A stretch of DNA of 64,000 nucleotides from CAWCAW01 sp963714125 (GTDB lineage Bacteria > Actinomycetota > Acidimicrobiia > Acidimicrobiales > UBA8190): the NCBI GenBank assembly GCA_963714125.1, contig OY970234.1, positions 3,720,001 through 3,784,000 of the forward strand, in the 5' to 3' direction. Under the pieces are notes generated by a model, which saw only the letters and a list, made by a program, of their open reading frames with translations, did no database searches and was not told the origin of the DNA. Shown here in pieces: positions 17,404 to 26,368 of the stretch (position 1 is its first letter; every line of letters begins with the position of its first letter). Position numbers and translations under genes: made by a program.

Positions 17404-19307
17404 TGACTCCTCCGCCTTCTGTCGTTGCGGCCTCGGACATCGACGCGTACCTCGAGCTCCATGAGCACAAGAGCCTGCTGCGTTTTCTCACCTGTGGCAG
17501 CGTCGATGACGGCAAGAGCACGCTTATCGGTCGCCTGCTTTATGACACCGACCTGATCCTCGAGGACCAACTGGTTGCCTTGGAAGCCGATTCCAAGAAG
17601 CTTGGGACCCAGGGCGACAACCTGGACTTCGCCCTCCTGCTCGACGGCTTGCTCGCCGAGCGGGAACAAAAGATCACCATCGACGTTGCCTACCGCTACT
17701 TCTCGACGGACCGGCGCACGTTCATCGTGGCCGACACCCCCGGTCATGAGCAGTACACCAGGAACATGGTGACAGGCGCTTCTACGGTTGACGCAGCGGT
17801 ATTGCTCGTCGATGCCCGCCAAGGCGTCGTCGCCCAGACACGGCGACACTGCTACCTGGTGGCCCTGCTCGGCATCCGCCACGTGGTCCTGGCCGTCAAC
17901 AAGCTCGACCTCATGGGGTACTCGCGCAGCGTGTTCGAGGAGATCGCCGACAGCTACACCGAATTCGCTTCTCGCCTCGGGCTCACCGACGTGGTGTGCG
18001 TCCCCATCTCCGCGTTGCGGGGGGATAACGTGACCACGCGTAGCGAACAGACGCCGTGGTACACGGGCCCCACCCTTCTCGGATTCCTCGAGACCGTCGA
18101 GGTGGAGGATGCCAACGTCTCGGGCCCGTTGCGCCTGCCCGTGCAGCTTGTATTGCGTCCCAATCTCGACTTTCGCGGCTTCGGGGGGCAGATCGCCAGC
18201 GGGACGTTGCGCGTGGGCGACCCCGTGCAGGTGCTGCCTTCGGGCGCGGCGAGCGCCGTGGCCCGAATTGTCACCATGGACGGCGACAAGGACGAAGCCG
18301 TCGCCGGCGAATCGGTCACCGTCACACTCGTCGACCAGATCGACGTCAGCCGTGGGGGCGTGCTGTGCAGTCCCGATGCTCCTGCCGCCGTGGCGGATCA
18401 GTTCGAAGCCCACATCGTCTGGTTCTCCGAGCACGACATGCTCCCGGGACGGCCCTATCTCCTCAAGATCGGGACGAGGACGGTGTCGGTGACGCTGTCG
18501 CGACCGAAGTACACGATCAATGTCGACACCCTCGAACACATGGCCGCCAACACCCTTGTGCTCAACGACATCGGGGTGTGCAACTTGCATCTCGATCAGA
18601 CCATCGCCTTCGACCCCTACGATCAGAACCGCGACATGGGCGGCTTCATCGTCATCGACCGCCTCACCAACGACACCGTTGGGGCCGGCATGTTGAGTTT
18701 TGCGCTGCGGCGGTCACAAAACCTGTCGTGGCAAACCATCGACGTGACCAAGCCGGCGCGAGCCGCCATCAAGGGCCAACATCCCTGCATCGTCTGGTTC
18801 ACCGGTTTGTCCGGGGCGGGGAAATCGACCATTGCCAACCTCCTCGAGCGCAAGCTGCATCTCATGGGGAAGCACACCCACCTCCTCGACGGCGACAACA
18901 TCCGCCATGGCCTTAATCAGGATCTCGGATTCACCGAAGCGGACCGGGTAGAGAACGTCCGACGCGTGGCCGAGGTGGCCCGGTTGATGGTGGACGCCGG
19001 GCTCATCGTTCTCGTTTCGTTCATCTCCCCGTTCGAAGCCGAGCGGCGCTTGGCCCGTGAACTCGTCGATAGCGGGGAGTTCTGCGAGGTCTTCGTGGAC
19101 ACCCCCCTCGCCATCGCCGAGGAGCGCGACACCAAAGGCCTCTACCGCAAGGCTCGGCGAGGCGAACTCGTCAACTTCACCGGAATCGATTCCCCCTATG
19201 AGCCCCCGGACGCCCCCGAAGTGCATCTGGACACCACGGCGCACAGCGCCGAAGAGGCGGCCGACCTCGTCTTGGCCAGCCTGCGCACGCTGGGTGTTCT
19301 TGACTGA
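17403..19307 (+). CDS. cysNC: bifunctional sulfate adenylyltransferase subunit 1 / APS kinase
   Basis: Fusion protein of 634 residues. The N-terminal CysN GTPase (about 1-440) has the G1 motif GSVDDGKSTLIGRLLYD near residue 33, G3 DTPGHEQYTRNM and G4 NKLD, and drives APS formation with CysD. The C-terminal CysC kinase (about 455-634) has a second P-loop, GLSGAGKST, at about 468-476, plus DGDNIRHGLNQDLGF and ENVRRVAEVARLM, and phosphorylates APS to PAPS. The product PAPS is the sulfate donor for sulfotransferases as well as an assimilation intermediate. No PAPS/APS reductase or sulfite reductase gene is seen nearby, so the local purpose may be sulfonation rather than cysteine synthesis (inference). 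Confidence 0.97.
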   Translation: MTPPPSVVAASDIDAYLELHEHKSLLRFLTCGSVDDGKSTLIGRLLYDTDLILEDQLVALEADSKKLGTQGDNLDFALLLDGLLAEREQKITIDVAYRYFSTDRRTFIVADTPGHEQYTRNMVTGASTVDAAVLLVDARQGVVAQTRRHCYLVALLGIRHVVLAVNKLDLMGYSRSVFEEIADSYTEFASRLGLTDVVCVPISALRGDNVTTRSEQTPWYTGPTLLGFLETVEVEDANVSGPLRLPVQLVLRPNLDFRGFGGQIASGTLRVGDPVQVLPSGAASAVARIVTMDGDKDEAVAGESVTVTLVDQIDVSRGGVLCSPDAPAAVADQFEAHIVWFSEHDMLPGRPYLLKIGTRTVSVTLSRPKYTINVDTLEHMAANTLVLNDIGVCNLHLDQTIAFDPYDQNRDMGGFIVIDRLTNDTVGAGMLSFALRRSQNLSWQTIDVTKPARAAIKGQHPCIVWFTGLSGAGKSTIANLLERKLHLMGKHTHLLDGDNIRHGLNQDLGFTEADRVENVRRVAEVARLMVDAGLIVLVSFISPFEAERRLARELVDSGEFCEVFVDTPLAIAEERDTKGLYRKARRGELVNFTGIDSPYEPPDAPEVHLDTTAHSAEEAADLVLASLRTLGVLD

Positions 19308-19361
19308 ATTTGATTGCTTCAATCACACGTTTCGGCCCGCGATCAGCTAATCTCAAGGACA

Positions 19362-19625
19362 ATGAAACCGATCAAGTGGGTTGTAGCGATACTGGCGATC
19401 GTGGGCCTGCTGGCCATCGTGGCCGCGGTCATCTACTACTCCGTGCCGGCAGATTCCTTGCCGTCGTTCCTTGGGACGCTTCACCACATCAAGGCTCACC
19501 GTCGCGAGCGCGGCCGTGACGCCCTGGTGTTGGGCGTCGTCCTTCTGATCCTGGCCGTCATCGTCGGCCTGGTCGGACGTTCGCGCAACGTGTCGCAAGG
19601 GAGCGCTCAGCAGCAGGTGATCTGA
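19362..19625 (+). CDS. small two-TM membrane protein
   Basis: 87 residues, starting at ATG 19362 behind AAGGA. It has two hydrophobic segments, at about residues 5-25 (WVVAILAIVGLLAIVAAVIY) and about 53-72 (ALVLGVVLLILAVIVGLVG). Between them lies a loop with a basic HHIKAHRRERGRD stretch, and a short polar tail ends the protein. It lies 54 bases after cysNC on the same strand and may be the last gene of the MMPL-cys operon. Small membrane proteins of this shape are common near transporters but I recognise no family and assign no function. The 193 bases after it up to the S53 peptidase gene hold nothing I can support. Confidence 0.7.
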   Translation: MKPIKWVVAILAIVGLLAIVAAVIYYSVPADSLPSFLGTLHHIKAHRRERGRDALVLGVVLLILAVIVGLVGRSRNVSQGSAQQQVI

Positions 19626-19818
19626 CCGGACCCGCCATATGGTTCGGGAACGGTAGTCCGCATCGGTCTTGTTCGGCACCGGCTACCGTCGGGATTGTTC
19701 GACGTTGTCTCAACCGATGGCCCTGCGTGGCGTCGGGCGTCGCACCCTGACAGAGATCTCAACGCCTCCGCAGCTACGGCCACGGGGCGACGTGGGCGTC
19801 ACCCGCCAAACGTTGCCG

Positions 19819-22200
19819 TCAACCCGCGCTATAGGTGAAGCGCGCTTGGGAGATGGCCGGGCTTGTTCCGTAAGGAGCGGTCACTGTTACCGACACTGCA
19901 CCTGAGCCGGCCGGGGCCACCACCGTCAGCTTCGTTCCGACCCTGTTGACCGTGAAGTTCGTGGTCGACGTCGATCCGAAATTCACCGCAGTGGCGCCCT
20001 GGAGACCGTGGCCGTGAATGGTCACCGTGGTGCCCTCGGTCCCCGCCGCCGGTCGCACCTTGGTGACCTTCGGGGCCACCGACCAGTCAAAGGTGGCCGA
20101 GTCGCTGGCCCCGCTGTCCGATGATTTGGCGGTAACGACCACGACCGAGGTGCCCGGCGTGGTCGGGGCTCCCGACACAAGCCCCGATGCGCTCATGACA
20201 AGTCCCTTCGGAAGGCCCAGCGCGCCGTAGGCGACGGACTGCCCGGCGGTGGAGTCAGTGGCGGTGACCTGAAGGCTCACGCTTTGACCGACATGACTGC
20301 TCTGCGGGCCCGGATTTCTCACCGATACGGAGTTGGCGGCACCGCCGGCGCACATATCGGCCGGCAGGCGGGCGCCGTTGGGTGTTCCCAGCCCCGACGC
20401 CATGTCGTATCCCACCGCAGCCGGATAAAGACCGTCGTTTTTGCCGGTCATGTCGTTGTTTCCCGTAGTGATGTCGTGAAAGGCAGCGGGGTCGGAGGTC
20501 GCTACTGAATACAGCGTCGGGTTGGCGAACCCAACCGTCTTCCCCGCACAGCTGCTCGAGGCGTTGGTAAGCGCCACCAAGGCAGCCCACAAAGGCGCCG
20601 ACAAGCTCGTGCCACCCCAACTCCCCCACGAACCCCGGAAATAGAACACGTAGGGGAACGGACCGGCCAACGCGGAGACGTCCGGCGACTCCCGACAGTA
20701 CCCGCCGGCGTTGCCACACGGCGTTCCTGAAGAGTCTGCATTGATGACATGGACCGAGTCAGCGGCGCCGCTCTGATACGACGGCATGGCCCACAGCGAG
20801 GAGACCCCGCCGCCGCCCGCCCCGAAGCTGTTGCTCGGCCCCGTGTTCCACACGGTCTCCGATGGCGGCGGACCCAAGGCCGTGATCTCGGTGCCCCCCA
20901 CGCCGGTCACGTAGGGCTGACTCGAAGGGTCGTCGACGGCCAGGGACGTCTTGGTCGGCGCACAGTCCTCTGATCCTTGGTCACCGGCGGCGGCCACCAC
21001 GGTCTGGCCTTGAGCGGCGGCCTCCTCGAAGAGCGTGTTCTCCGACGCCGCCACGTCACTGTCGAGCTCGGACTCGCACACTCCCCACGAGGTGGAGATC
21101 ACCTTGGCGGCATCCTGAGAGAAAATGGCGGAGTAGGTGTCGTAGCTGCCGGCGTCGGTGTTCGGTCCTTCGTAGACGAGAATGCTGACGTCGGGAGCCA
21201 ACCCCGAGATGTCCTCGATGTCGGCGGCGGCCTCACCCTCGCCTGATCCGGCCCCGGCTCCCCCGTCCACCTTCACGTACGTCACGGGAGTGCTTACGCC
21301 GTAGCAGGCGTCATAGGCGGCGATGTCGGTGGCCAGGTTGGGCTCGAACTCGACCAGGGCGACGGTCTGCCCCGATCCGAGATCGTCGGCACCATAGGGA
21401 CTCGAGAACCCGTAGGCGGAGGCGAGCTGATCGGCTGTGAACGAGCCGTCGGCGTCGTCGGTGGCCTGCGCGCAAGGTTGGGGCCCGCCCGTGACCACCG
21501 CTGGGTGAAGGGCGGACGGCGCCCCGCTGCCGGATTGATTGCTCGAGGGACTCCGCTGGGCCGAGGACGTAGAGACGTAGAGGTCGTTCAGCCCCACCAC
21601 ACTTTGGATGTAGGGCGCCGCGCTGGCGGGAATCAAGGCCGGTGCCGTGTTGGCGTAGGCAACACGGCCGTCGGGCAGTTCGTAGCGTCGGAAGGAGGTG
21701 TCAAAGGCTCGGCCGAGCGCCCCTGACGGTGCACGCACCGCGATGCTCATGTGATTGGCGCTCAGCGCCCCGCCGCGGAGCCCCGCCGCGGCCAGGGCCT
21801 TTCGGACGGCCCTGATGGCCTGATGGCTCGGTCCGAACCGTCGGGCGAACTGGGCCACGTCGAGGTACTCCCGAAACAGCGGCGACTGAGGGTTGGACAC
21901 CTCCTGCGCATAGGCCGCCAGGCCAGCAGGATCGGCAGGCTGGAGCGCCACATCGATGGGGAGAACGCTGTTTGCGGCCAGTGCCGACAGGGCTTTGGAG
22001 CCCACCGGAAGGCGTGGGGTGGCCCCCACCCGAAAGCCGTGGCCGTGGCCGTGGCCTTGGCGGGGGGAGGCGCCCGAGACGCCGGGGAGCACCACGGTGC
22101 CGATGGCGGCGGCGACCACCATGCACAACACCACTCGCGCCGGTCCTTGGCGCCACGGAGATTGACGCGAAGACGCACGCCGCGGCGTACTTTCCCCCAC
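19819..22200 (-). CDS. secreted S53 (sedolisin/kumamolisin-type) acid peptidase
   Basis: 793-residue secreted serine-carboxyl peptidase. A signal peptide (VVLCMVVAAAIGTVVLPGVSGA) is followed by a pro-kumamolisin activation domain (about 60-200; NPQSPLFREYLDVAQFARRF). The catalytic domain shows the family residues Glu323 and Asp327 (EAAAD), Asp407 (AAAGDQGSEDC) and the nucleophile Ser532 (GGTSLSAPLWAAL). A late GYDMASGLGTPNG segment matches the calcium-binding end of the fold. The C-terminus adds a putative Ig-like domain (about 620-710) and an IPT/TIG-type domain (VTKVRPAAGTEGTTVTIHGHG). S53 enzymes generally work at low pH, which hints at an acidic niche or compartment. It is divergent from the luciferase-like gene. 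Confidence 0.93.
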   Translation of the reverse strand: MGESTPRRASSRQSPWRQGPARVVLCMVVAAAIGTVVLPGVSGASPRQGHGHGHGFRVGATPRLPVGSKALSALAANSVLPIDVALQPADPAGLAAYAQEVSNPQSPLFREYLDVAQFARRFGPSHQAIRAVRKALAAAGLRGGALSANHMSIAVRAPSGALGRAFDTSFRRYELPDGRVAYANTAPALIPASAAPYIQSVVGLNDLYVSTSSAQRSPSSNQSGSGAPSALHPAVVTGGPQPCAQATDDADGSFTADQLASAYGFSSPYGADDLGSGQTVALVEFEPNLATDIAAYDACYGVSTPVTYVKVDGGAGAGSGEGEAAADIEDISGLAPDVSILVYEGPNTDAGSYDTYSAIFSQDAAKVISTSWGVCESELDSDVAASENTLFEEAAAQGQTVVAAAGDQGSEDCAPTKTSLAVDDPSSQPYVTGVGGTEITALGPPPSETVWNTGPSNSFGAGGGGVSSLWAMPSYQSGAADSVHVINADSSGTPCGNAGGYCRESPDVSALAGPFPYVFYFRGSWGSWGGTSLSAPLWAALVALTNASSSCAGKTVGFANPTLYSVATSDPAAFHDITTGNNDMTGKNDGLYPAAVGYDMASGLGTPNGARLPADMCAGGAANSVSVRNPGPQSSHVGQSVSLQVTATDSTAGQSVAYGALGLPKGLVMSASGLVSGAPTTPGTSVVVVTAKSSDSGASDSATFDWSVAPKVTKVRPAAGTEGTTVTIHGHGLQGATAVNFGSTSTTNFTVNRVGTKLTVVAPAGSGAVSVTVTAPYGTSPAISQARFTYSAG

Positions 22201-22367
22201 TTTTATGAACGCGATCTCACCTTCTTAAGCGAGCCACCCGACGAGGAGCATCGTCAAATATGACGAATTCCCCAGGCAATACCCAGGCGTCTGAGGAGAC
22301 GGCCTCGATAGGCCCAGGTGGAGGCCAGCAGCGGCGTGCTCCCGACCTTGTGGAAAGCTCACGTCGA

Positions 22368-23249
22368 ATGAAGATCGGTGTCGTTTTCCCCCAGACGGAA
22401 CTCGGTGCAGACGTGGGCGCGGTGCGGGCCTACGCCGAGAGGGTCGAAGAACTCGGCTACCACCATCTGCTCGCCTACGACCACGTCGTGGGCGCTGATC
22501 CCGCCGTGCACCAGGGCTGGGACGGACCCTACGACGTGCAATCGACGTTTCACGAGCCACTCGTGCTCTTCGGGTACTTGGCCTCGATATGCGCCTTAGA
22601 GCTGGTCAGCGGCATCCTCATCCTCCCCCAGCGCCAAAGCGCCCTGGTGGCCAAGCAGGCCGCCGAGGTCGACCTCCTGACTGGCGGACGCTTCCGACTG
22701 GGAGTGGGGCTGGGCTGGAACGCCGTCGAGTACGGGGCACTCGGAAAGGACTTTTCCAATCGTGGGGCGCGAGTGGAGGAGCAGATCGAGCTCATGCGGC
22801 GCCTGTGGACCGAGCCCAGCGTGACGTTCCACGGCGACCACGAGACGGTGATCGGGGCGGGCCTGGCTCCTCTACCCATCCAGCGGCCCATCCCCGTGTG
22901 GTTCGGGGCTTCGTCGCCCCCCGGCTACCGACGAGCCGGGCGCCTCGGCGACGGGTGGTTCCCGTTGGTACCGCCGGGGCCGAAGCTCGACGAGGCCAAG
23001 GCACTCGTCGAAGAAGGGGCGCGCGCCGCGGGGCGCGACCCTCAGACGCTCGGGCTCGAGGGCAGGGTTAACTGGGGCACCGGAGCCACTGACGCGCTGG
23101 CCGACCACGCCCAACGCTGGCGCGCCGCCGGAGCTACACACCTCACGGTGAACACCATGAGGGCCGGCCTCGCGTCGGTTGACGAACACCTGGCCGTGCT
23201 CGAGGTGGCTGCCGACGCCCTGGGCGTCACCGGTCAAAAGCCTCGCTGA
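22368..23249 (+). CDS. LLM-class F420-dependent oxidoreductase
   Basis: Luciferase-like monooxygenase-fold flavin/F420 oxidoreductase, 293 residues from ATG 22368. I chose this start because MKIGVVFPQTELGAD begins the canonical first beta strand and GGAAAG-like purines lie upstream; an ATG at 22260 would add a 36-residue unstructured leader. Family blocks include LGYHHLLAYDHVVGAD, VSGILILPQRQSALVAKQAAEVD and TGGRFRLGVGLGWNAVEY. The substrate is unknown. Numerous F420-dependent members occur in actinobacteria; cofactor choice (F420 versus FMN) is inferred from the close match to the F420 subgroup. Confidence 0.88.
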   Translation: MKIGVVFPQTELGADVGAVRAYAERVEELGYHHLLAYDHVVGADPAVHQGWDGPYDVQSTFHEPLVLFGYLASICALELVSGILILPQRQSALVAKQAAEVDLLTGGRFRLGVGLGWNAVEYGALGKDFSNRGARVEEQIELMRRLWTEPSVTFHGDHETVIGAGLAPLPIQRPIPVWFGASSPPGYRRAGRLGDGWFPLVPPGPKLDEAKALVEEGARAAGRDPQTLGLEGRVNWGTGATDALADHAQRWRAAGATHLTVNTMRAGLASVDEHLAVLEVAADALGVTGQKPR

Positions 23250-23273
23250 AACTCCCTCGGCTCGGTGCGCTTC

Positions 23274-25004
23274 CTACATCTGCTCGGGGGCGGCAATGCC
23301 GAGAAGAGCCAGTCCCTGAGCCAGGACACGGGCCGTCAGATCAGACAGGGCCAAGCGGCTGCGGCGCGCCGAGTCCGTGGGGGCATTGAGCACGGGACAC
23401 TGCTCGTAGAACGACGAAAAGGTCGTGGCCAGATCGAACAGGTAGCCGCACAGCTTGCTCGGGCTCGAGGACTCGAGCGTCGTCGCCACCACGGCGCTGA
23501 ACCCGACGAGCGCGAAGGCCAAAGCCCGTTCGGCCGGTTGCTCGAGCACGGGCGCGGCGGCGTCTTGGGCACGGGACACGCCGCCACGGCGAAAGATGGA
23601 GCAGATCCGAGCGTGCGCATATTGCAGATAGGGCGCCGTGTTGCCTTCAAAGGCGAGCATGCGGTCCCAGTCAAAGACGTAGTCGTGGGTGCGATCGGAG
23701 GACAGATCGGCGTATTTGACGGCCCCGATGCCGAGCATGTGGGCGATCGCTCTGCGCTCATCGACAGACAGCTCCGGGTTGCGTTCGGCCACCGAAACCT
23801 CGGCCCGCGCCACGGCTTCGTCCAACAGTTCCACGAGCTTGACGCTTTCGCCTTGGCGACTGCGAAACATCTTGCGGTTGGCATCGAGCACGCTGCCAAA
23901 GGCCACGTGCTCGGCCTGGACCGGACCGGCCAACCAGCCCGCCGCCGTCGCCACCGCGAAACACATCTCGAAGTGCTGCGCTTGGGGCGACCCCACCACG
24001 TAGAGGATGCGGGTGGCACCGATGCGCTCGACACGATCGCGGATGGCGGCCAAATCGGTGGCGGCGTAGCCGAACCCGTCGTCGGACTTCTGCACGATGA
24101 GGGGCAGGGGGTCGCCCTGGCGGTTGGCAAACCCGGCCGGAAAGACACACCGAGCGCCGTCGCTGTCCACCAATAGCCCGAGCGCGTCGAGATGGCTGAC
24201 CACATCGGGCAGCATTGAGTTGTAGAAGCTCTCACCGACAACGTCGGCATCGGTGAGCAGCACGTCCAACTTGGCATAGACGTCGTCGAAGTAGCGGACG
24301 CTCTCGGCCACCAGCACGTGCCACAGCCGCAGCGTCTCCTCGTCGCCGGACTGCAGCAGCACCACGCGGCGCCGGCTTCGCTCCCGGAACTCATCCTCCG
24401 CGTCAAATGACAACCGGGCTTGGCGGTAGAAGGCCCCGAGGTCGCCCATGGACAGCTCGTGCGCGGCCTTTTCTTCGCCCAGATCCAGCAGGTGCTCGAT
24501 GAGCATGCCGAAAGGCGTCCCCCAGTCCCCGATGTGGTTCTCCCGGACCACAATGTGACCGGCGAACTCCAGCAGCCGGCACAAGGCATCGCCGATGATG
24601 GTGGAACGGAGATTGCCAACGTGCATCTCCTTGGCCACATTGGGCGCCGAGTAGTCCACCACCACGGTCTGTTGGTTGGCGGCGACGGGCACACCCAATC
24701 GGGGATCGCCGGCCATCTCCATCACGCCGGACGCCAGGAAGGAGCCCGAGAGCACGAGATTGATGAATCCCGGGCCGCTTACCTCGACGGCCTCACACAC
24801 GTCGGAGAGGTCGACCCGAGAGACGATCTGCTCAGCCAGCTCGCGGGGATTGCGGCCCACACGCTTGGACAGCGCCAGGGCGCCGTTGGCTTGGAAATCG
24901 GCCCGGTCCGAGGACCGCACCGCCGGATCAGCGCCCGGCTCCACCTCGTCGAACCCGGCTTGCAGGCGCCGTTCGACTACGGCTCGGGGGTCGTCCATGG
25001 TCAA
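23274..25004 (-). CDS. argS: arginyl-tRNA synthetase
   Basis: Class I aminoacyl-tRNA synthetase that charges tRNA-Arg, 576 residues. The N-terminal additional domain (about 1-95) is followed by the catalytic core with VDYSAPNVAKEMHVGNLRST, whose HVGN is the HIGH motif, and ENHIGDWGTPFGMLIEHL. The KMSKS-equivalent is NRKMFRSRQGESVKL. The anticodon-binding DALR-type domain ends the protein (HARICSIFRR ... LALSDLTARVLAQGLALLGI). ATG 25004 or 24998 may be used. Its 5' end overlaps the alpha/beta hydrolase gene by about 77 bases on the same strand. Confidence 0.97.
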   Translation of the reverse strand: MTMDDPRAVVERRLQAGFDEVEPGADPAVRSSDRADFQANGALALSKRVGRNPRELAEQIVSRVDLSDVCEAVEVSGPGFINLVLSGSFLASGVMEMAGDPRLGVPVAANQQTVVVDYSAPNVAKEMHVGNLRSTIIGDALCRLLEFAGHIVVRENHIGDWGTPFGMLIEHLLDLGEEKAAHELSMGDLGAFYRQARLSFDAEDEFRERSRRRVVLLQSGDEETLRLWHVLVAESVRYFDDVYAKLDVLLTDADVVGESFYNSMLPDVVSHLDALGLLVDSDGARCVFPAGFANRQGDPLPLIVQKSDDGFGYAATDLAAIRDRVERIGATRILYVVGSPQAQHFEMCFAVATAAGWLAGPVQAEHVAFGSVLDANRKMFRSRQGESVKLVELLDEAVARAEVSVAERNPELSVDERRAIAHMLGIGAVKYADLSSDRTHDYVFDWDRMLAFEGNTAPYLQYAHARICSIFRRGGVSRAQDAAAPVLEQPAERALAFALVGFSAVVATTLESSSPSKLCGYLFDLATTFSSFYEQCPVLNAPTDSARRSRLALSDLTARVLAQGLALLGIAAPEQM

Positions 25005-25803
25005 TCATCGCGCCGGGAGCGGGACCCGCCGCCGGGACCGGTTGGAACATGGCCAGATTGAGCTCAGAGAGACGGTCCACGAACAATGAAGGATGGCGGA
25101 ACACCCAGTCGTGATCGACGCGATCGGCCTGGGCGCTGCGGGCCAACGTGAAAGTGGCGCCGAGCTCGGCGGCGAATTCCTCGCCATCAGAGCGAGCCAA
25201 CAAGGCGTCTCGATCGGCCCACAACACGTGACACGGGACTCCCCGGGCGTGGACGGCGTCAATCTGGGTCTGGCGGTCGCTCACGAATCCCCACCAGCCG
25301 GCGCGCGCCAGTTGGGCGGGATGACGCAGTGCCGACCACGTGAAGGCGGCGACGGCGGGCACGGTGGCCATGCGCACGATGCCGGTGGGATGCCGGCCGA
25401 ACTCGCCGGCCAACTTCCACTCCCGGGCCACTCCCAGCGTGTCGGCGAACACGAGCTCGGCCACCCGATCAGGCCGCCGGGTGGCCAGCTCGAGCTCCAA
25501 AGCCCCGCTGAAGGAATGCCCCATGATGCTTATCGGACCCGTGCCGAGCCCGTCGACGATGGCGGTGAGATCGCCCAACACTCCTTCGGGGGACCAGCGC
25601 TGGGGCAATGCAAACAACCAAGGCATCACCACCGAAACCCCGGCGCGCTCGGACAGCACGGTCGCCATGGCCTTGTAGACCGGTGGCGTCATGGCGTAGC
25701 CGTGGAGAAAGAGCACGGGTTTGCCCTCGCCGACGGTCATGGTGCGCATTCCTCCGGCACCGACGCGGGACCCGACCGACGGGTGGTTCCCATTCGTGGT
25801 CAT
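24928..25803 (-). CDS. alpha/beta hydrolase
   Basis: Alpha/beta-hydrolase-fold enzyme, 291 residues. The oxyanion-hole strand VLFLHGYAMTPPVYK is near residue 30, the nucleophile elbow GHSFSG carries the catalytic Ser, and a late DHDWVFRHPSLF segment likely supplies the His. The last ~25 residues (Pro/Arg-rich) run into the start of argS, so the real overlap is long and the tail probably non-essential. Its start overlaps the stop of the upstream SRPBCC gene by 4 bases. Substrate unknown; esterase, epoxide hydrolase or C-C hydrolase roles are all possible. Confidence 0.85.
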   Translation of the reverse strand: MTTNGNHPSVGSRVGAGGMRTMTVGEGKPVLFLHGYAMTPPVYKAMATVLSERAGVSVVMPWLFALPQRWSPEGVLGDLTAIVDGLGTGPISIMGHSFSGALELELATRRPDRVAELVFADTLGVAREWKLAGEFGRHPTGIVRMATVPAVAAFTWSALRHPAQLARAGWWGFVSDRQTQIDAVHARGVPCHVLWADRDALLARSDGEEFAAELGATFTLARSAQADRVDHDWVFRHPSLFVDRLSELNLAMFQPVPAAGPAPGAMIDHGRPPSRSRTAPASRVRRGGAGR

Positions 25804-26318
25804 GGCGTCTGTTCTCCGTTCAGGCGTGTGTGCTCCTGGGCGGCACTTCTGGCACGCATGGAGCGAATCCCGGTGTTGACGGCGGTGGTGATGAGCCGGT
25901 CATTGTCGCGTGAGATGAAGCGGTGCACGCGACGCTCGAGCAAGAGTCGGAGCACCGGGTTGAAGGCGTGGTACGACTCCGAGAAGTGCAGGCGCGTGCG
26001 CCCGTCGCCAAGATCCTCGAGACGCGTCCATCCTTCGGCCTTTGACCACAGCGGTTTGCCCACGGCGTCGTACTTCCACGACTCATAGGGCCGAACCTGG
26101 GTCAGCCACTCCCACGACTGCCCCTGGCCGCCCGACAGCAGATAGCGCGGCACCCGAAACGTGCAGTGCCGGACGAGGCCCTCCCCCACGTCATCTCCGG
26201 GGTGAAGAATTTCGATGGACACGCCGTCATGCTCCGGTCGCGGCCCCCGGTACCAGAACAGCTTCCACACCTCTTCGGGGGTGCCTTCGACCTCTACGGC
26301 GTAGGTATGGCGTTGCAC
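25800..26318 (-). CDS. SRPBCC-fold (polyketide cyclase/START-like) protein
   Basis: 172-residue protein that begins with HTYAVEVEGTPEEVWKLFW, the first strand and helix of the SRPBCC ligand-binding fold. The last long helix (ESYHAFNPVLRLLLERRVHRFI) matches the fold end. Such proteins bind hydrophobic ligands and may be cyclases, lipid carriers or of unknown role. It is coupled to the alpha/beta hydrolase by a 4-base overlap (ATGA-type), suggesting a shared pathway. No catalytic residues can be named. Confidence 0.75.
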   Translation of the reverse strand: MQRHTYAVEVEGTPEEVWKLFWYRGPRPEHDGVSIEILHPGDDVGEGLVRHCTFRVPRYLLSGGQGQSWEWLTQVRPYESWKYDAVGKPLWSKAEGWTRLEDLGDGRTRLHFSESYHAFNPVLRLLLERRVHRFISRDNDRLITTAVNTGIRSMRARSAAQEHTRLNGEQTP

Positions 26319-26368
26319 GAGTGCTCTTTAGCGCCGGTCTGGCCCGAGCAGCGCGGTGCGCGTGGCGC

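Noticed and set aside
19626..19818. Search for tRNA or small RNA genes in intergenic gaps
   Set aside because: No cloverleaf with matching acceptor, D, anticodon and T arms was found here or in the other gaps by eye.
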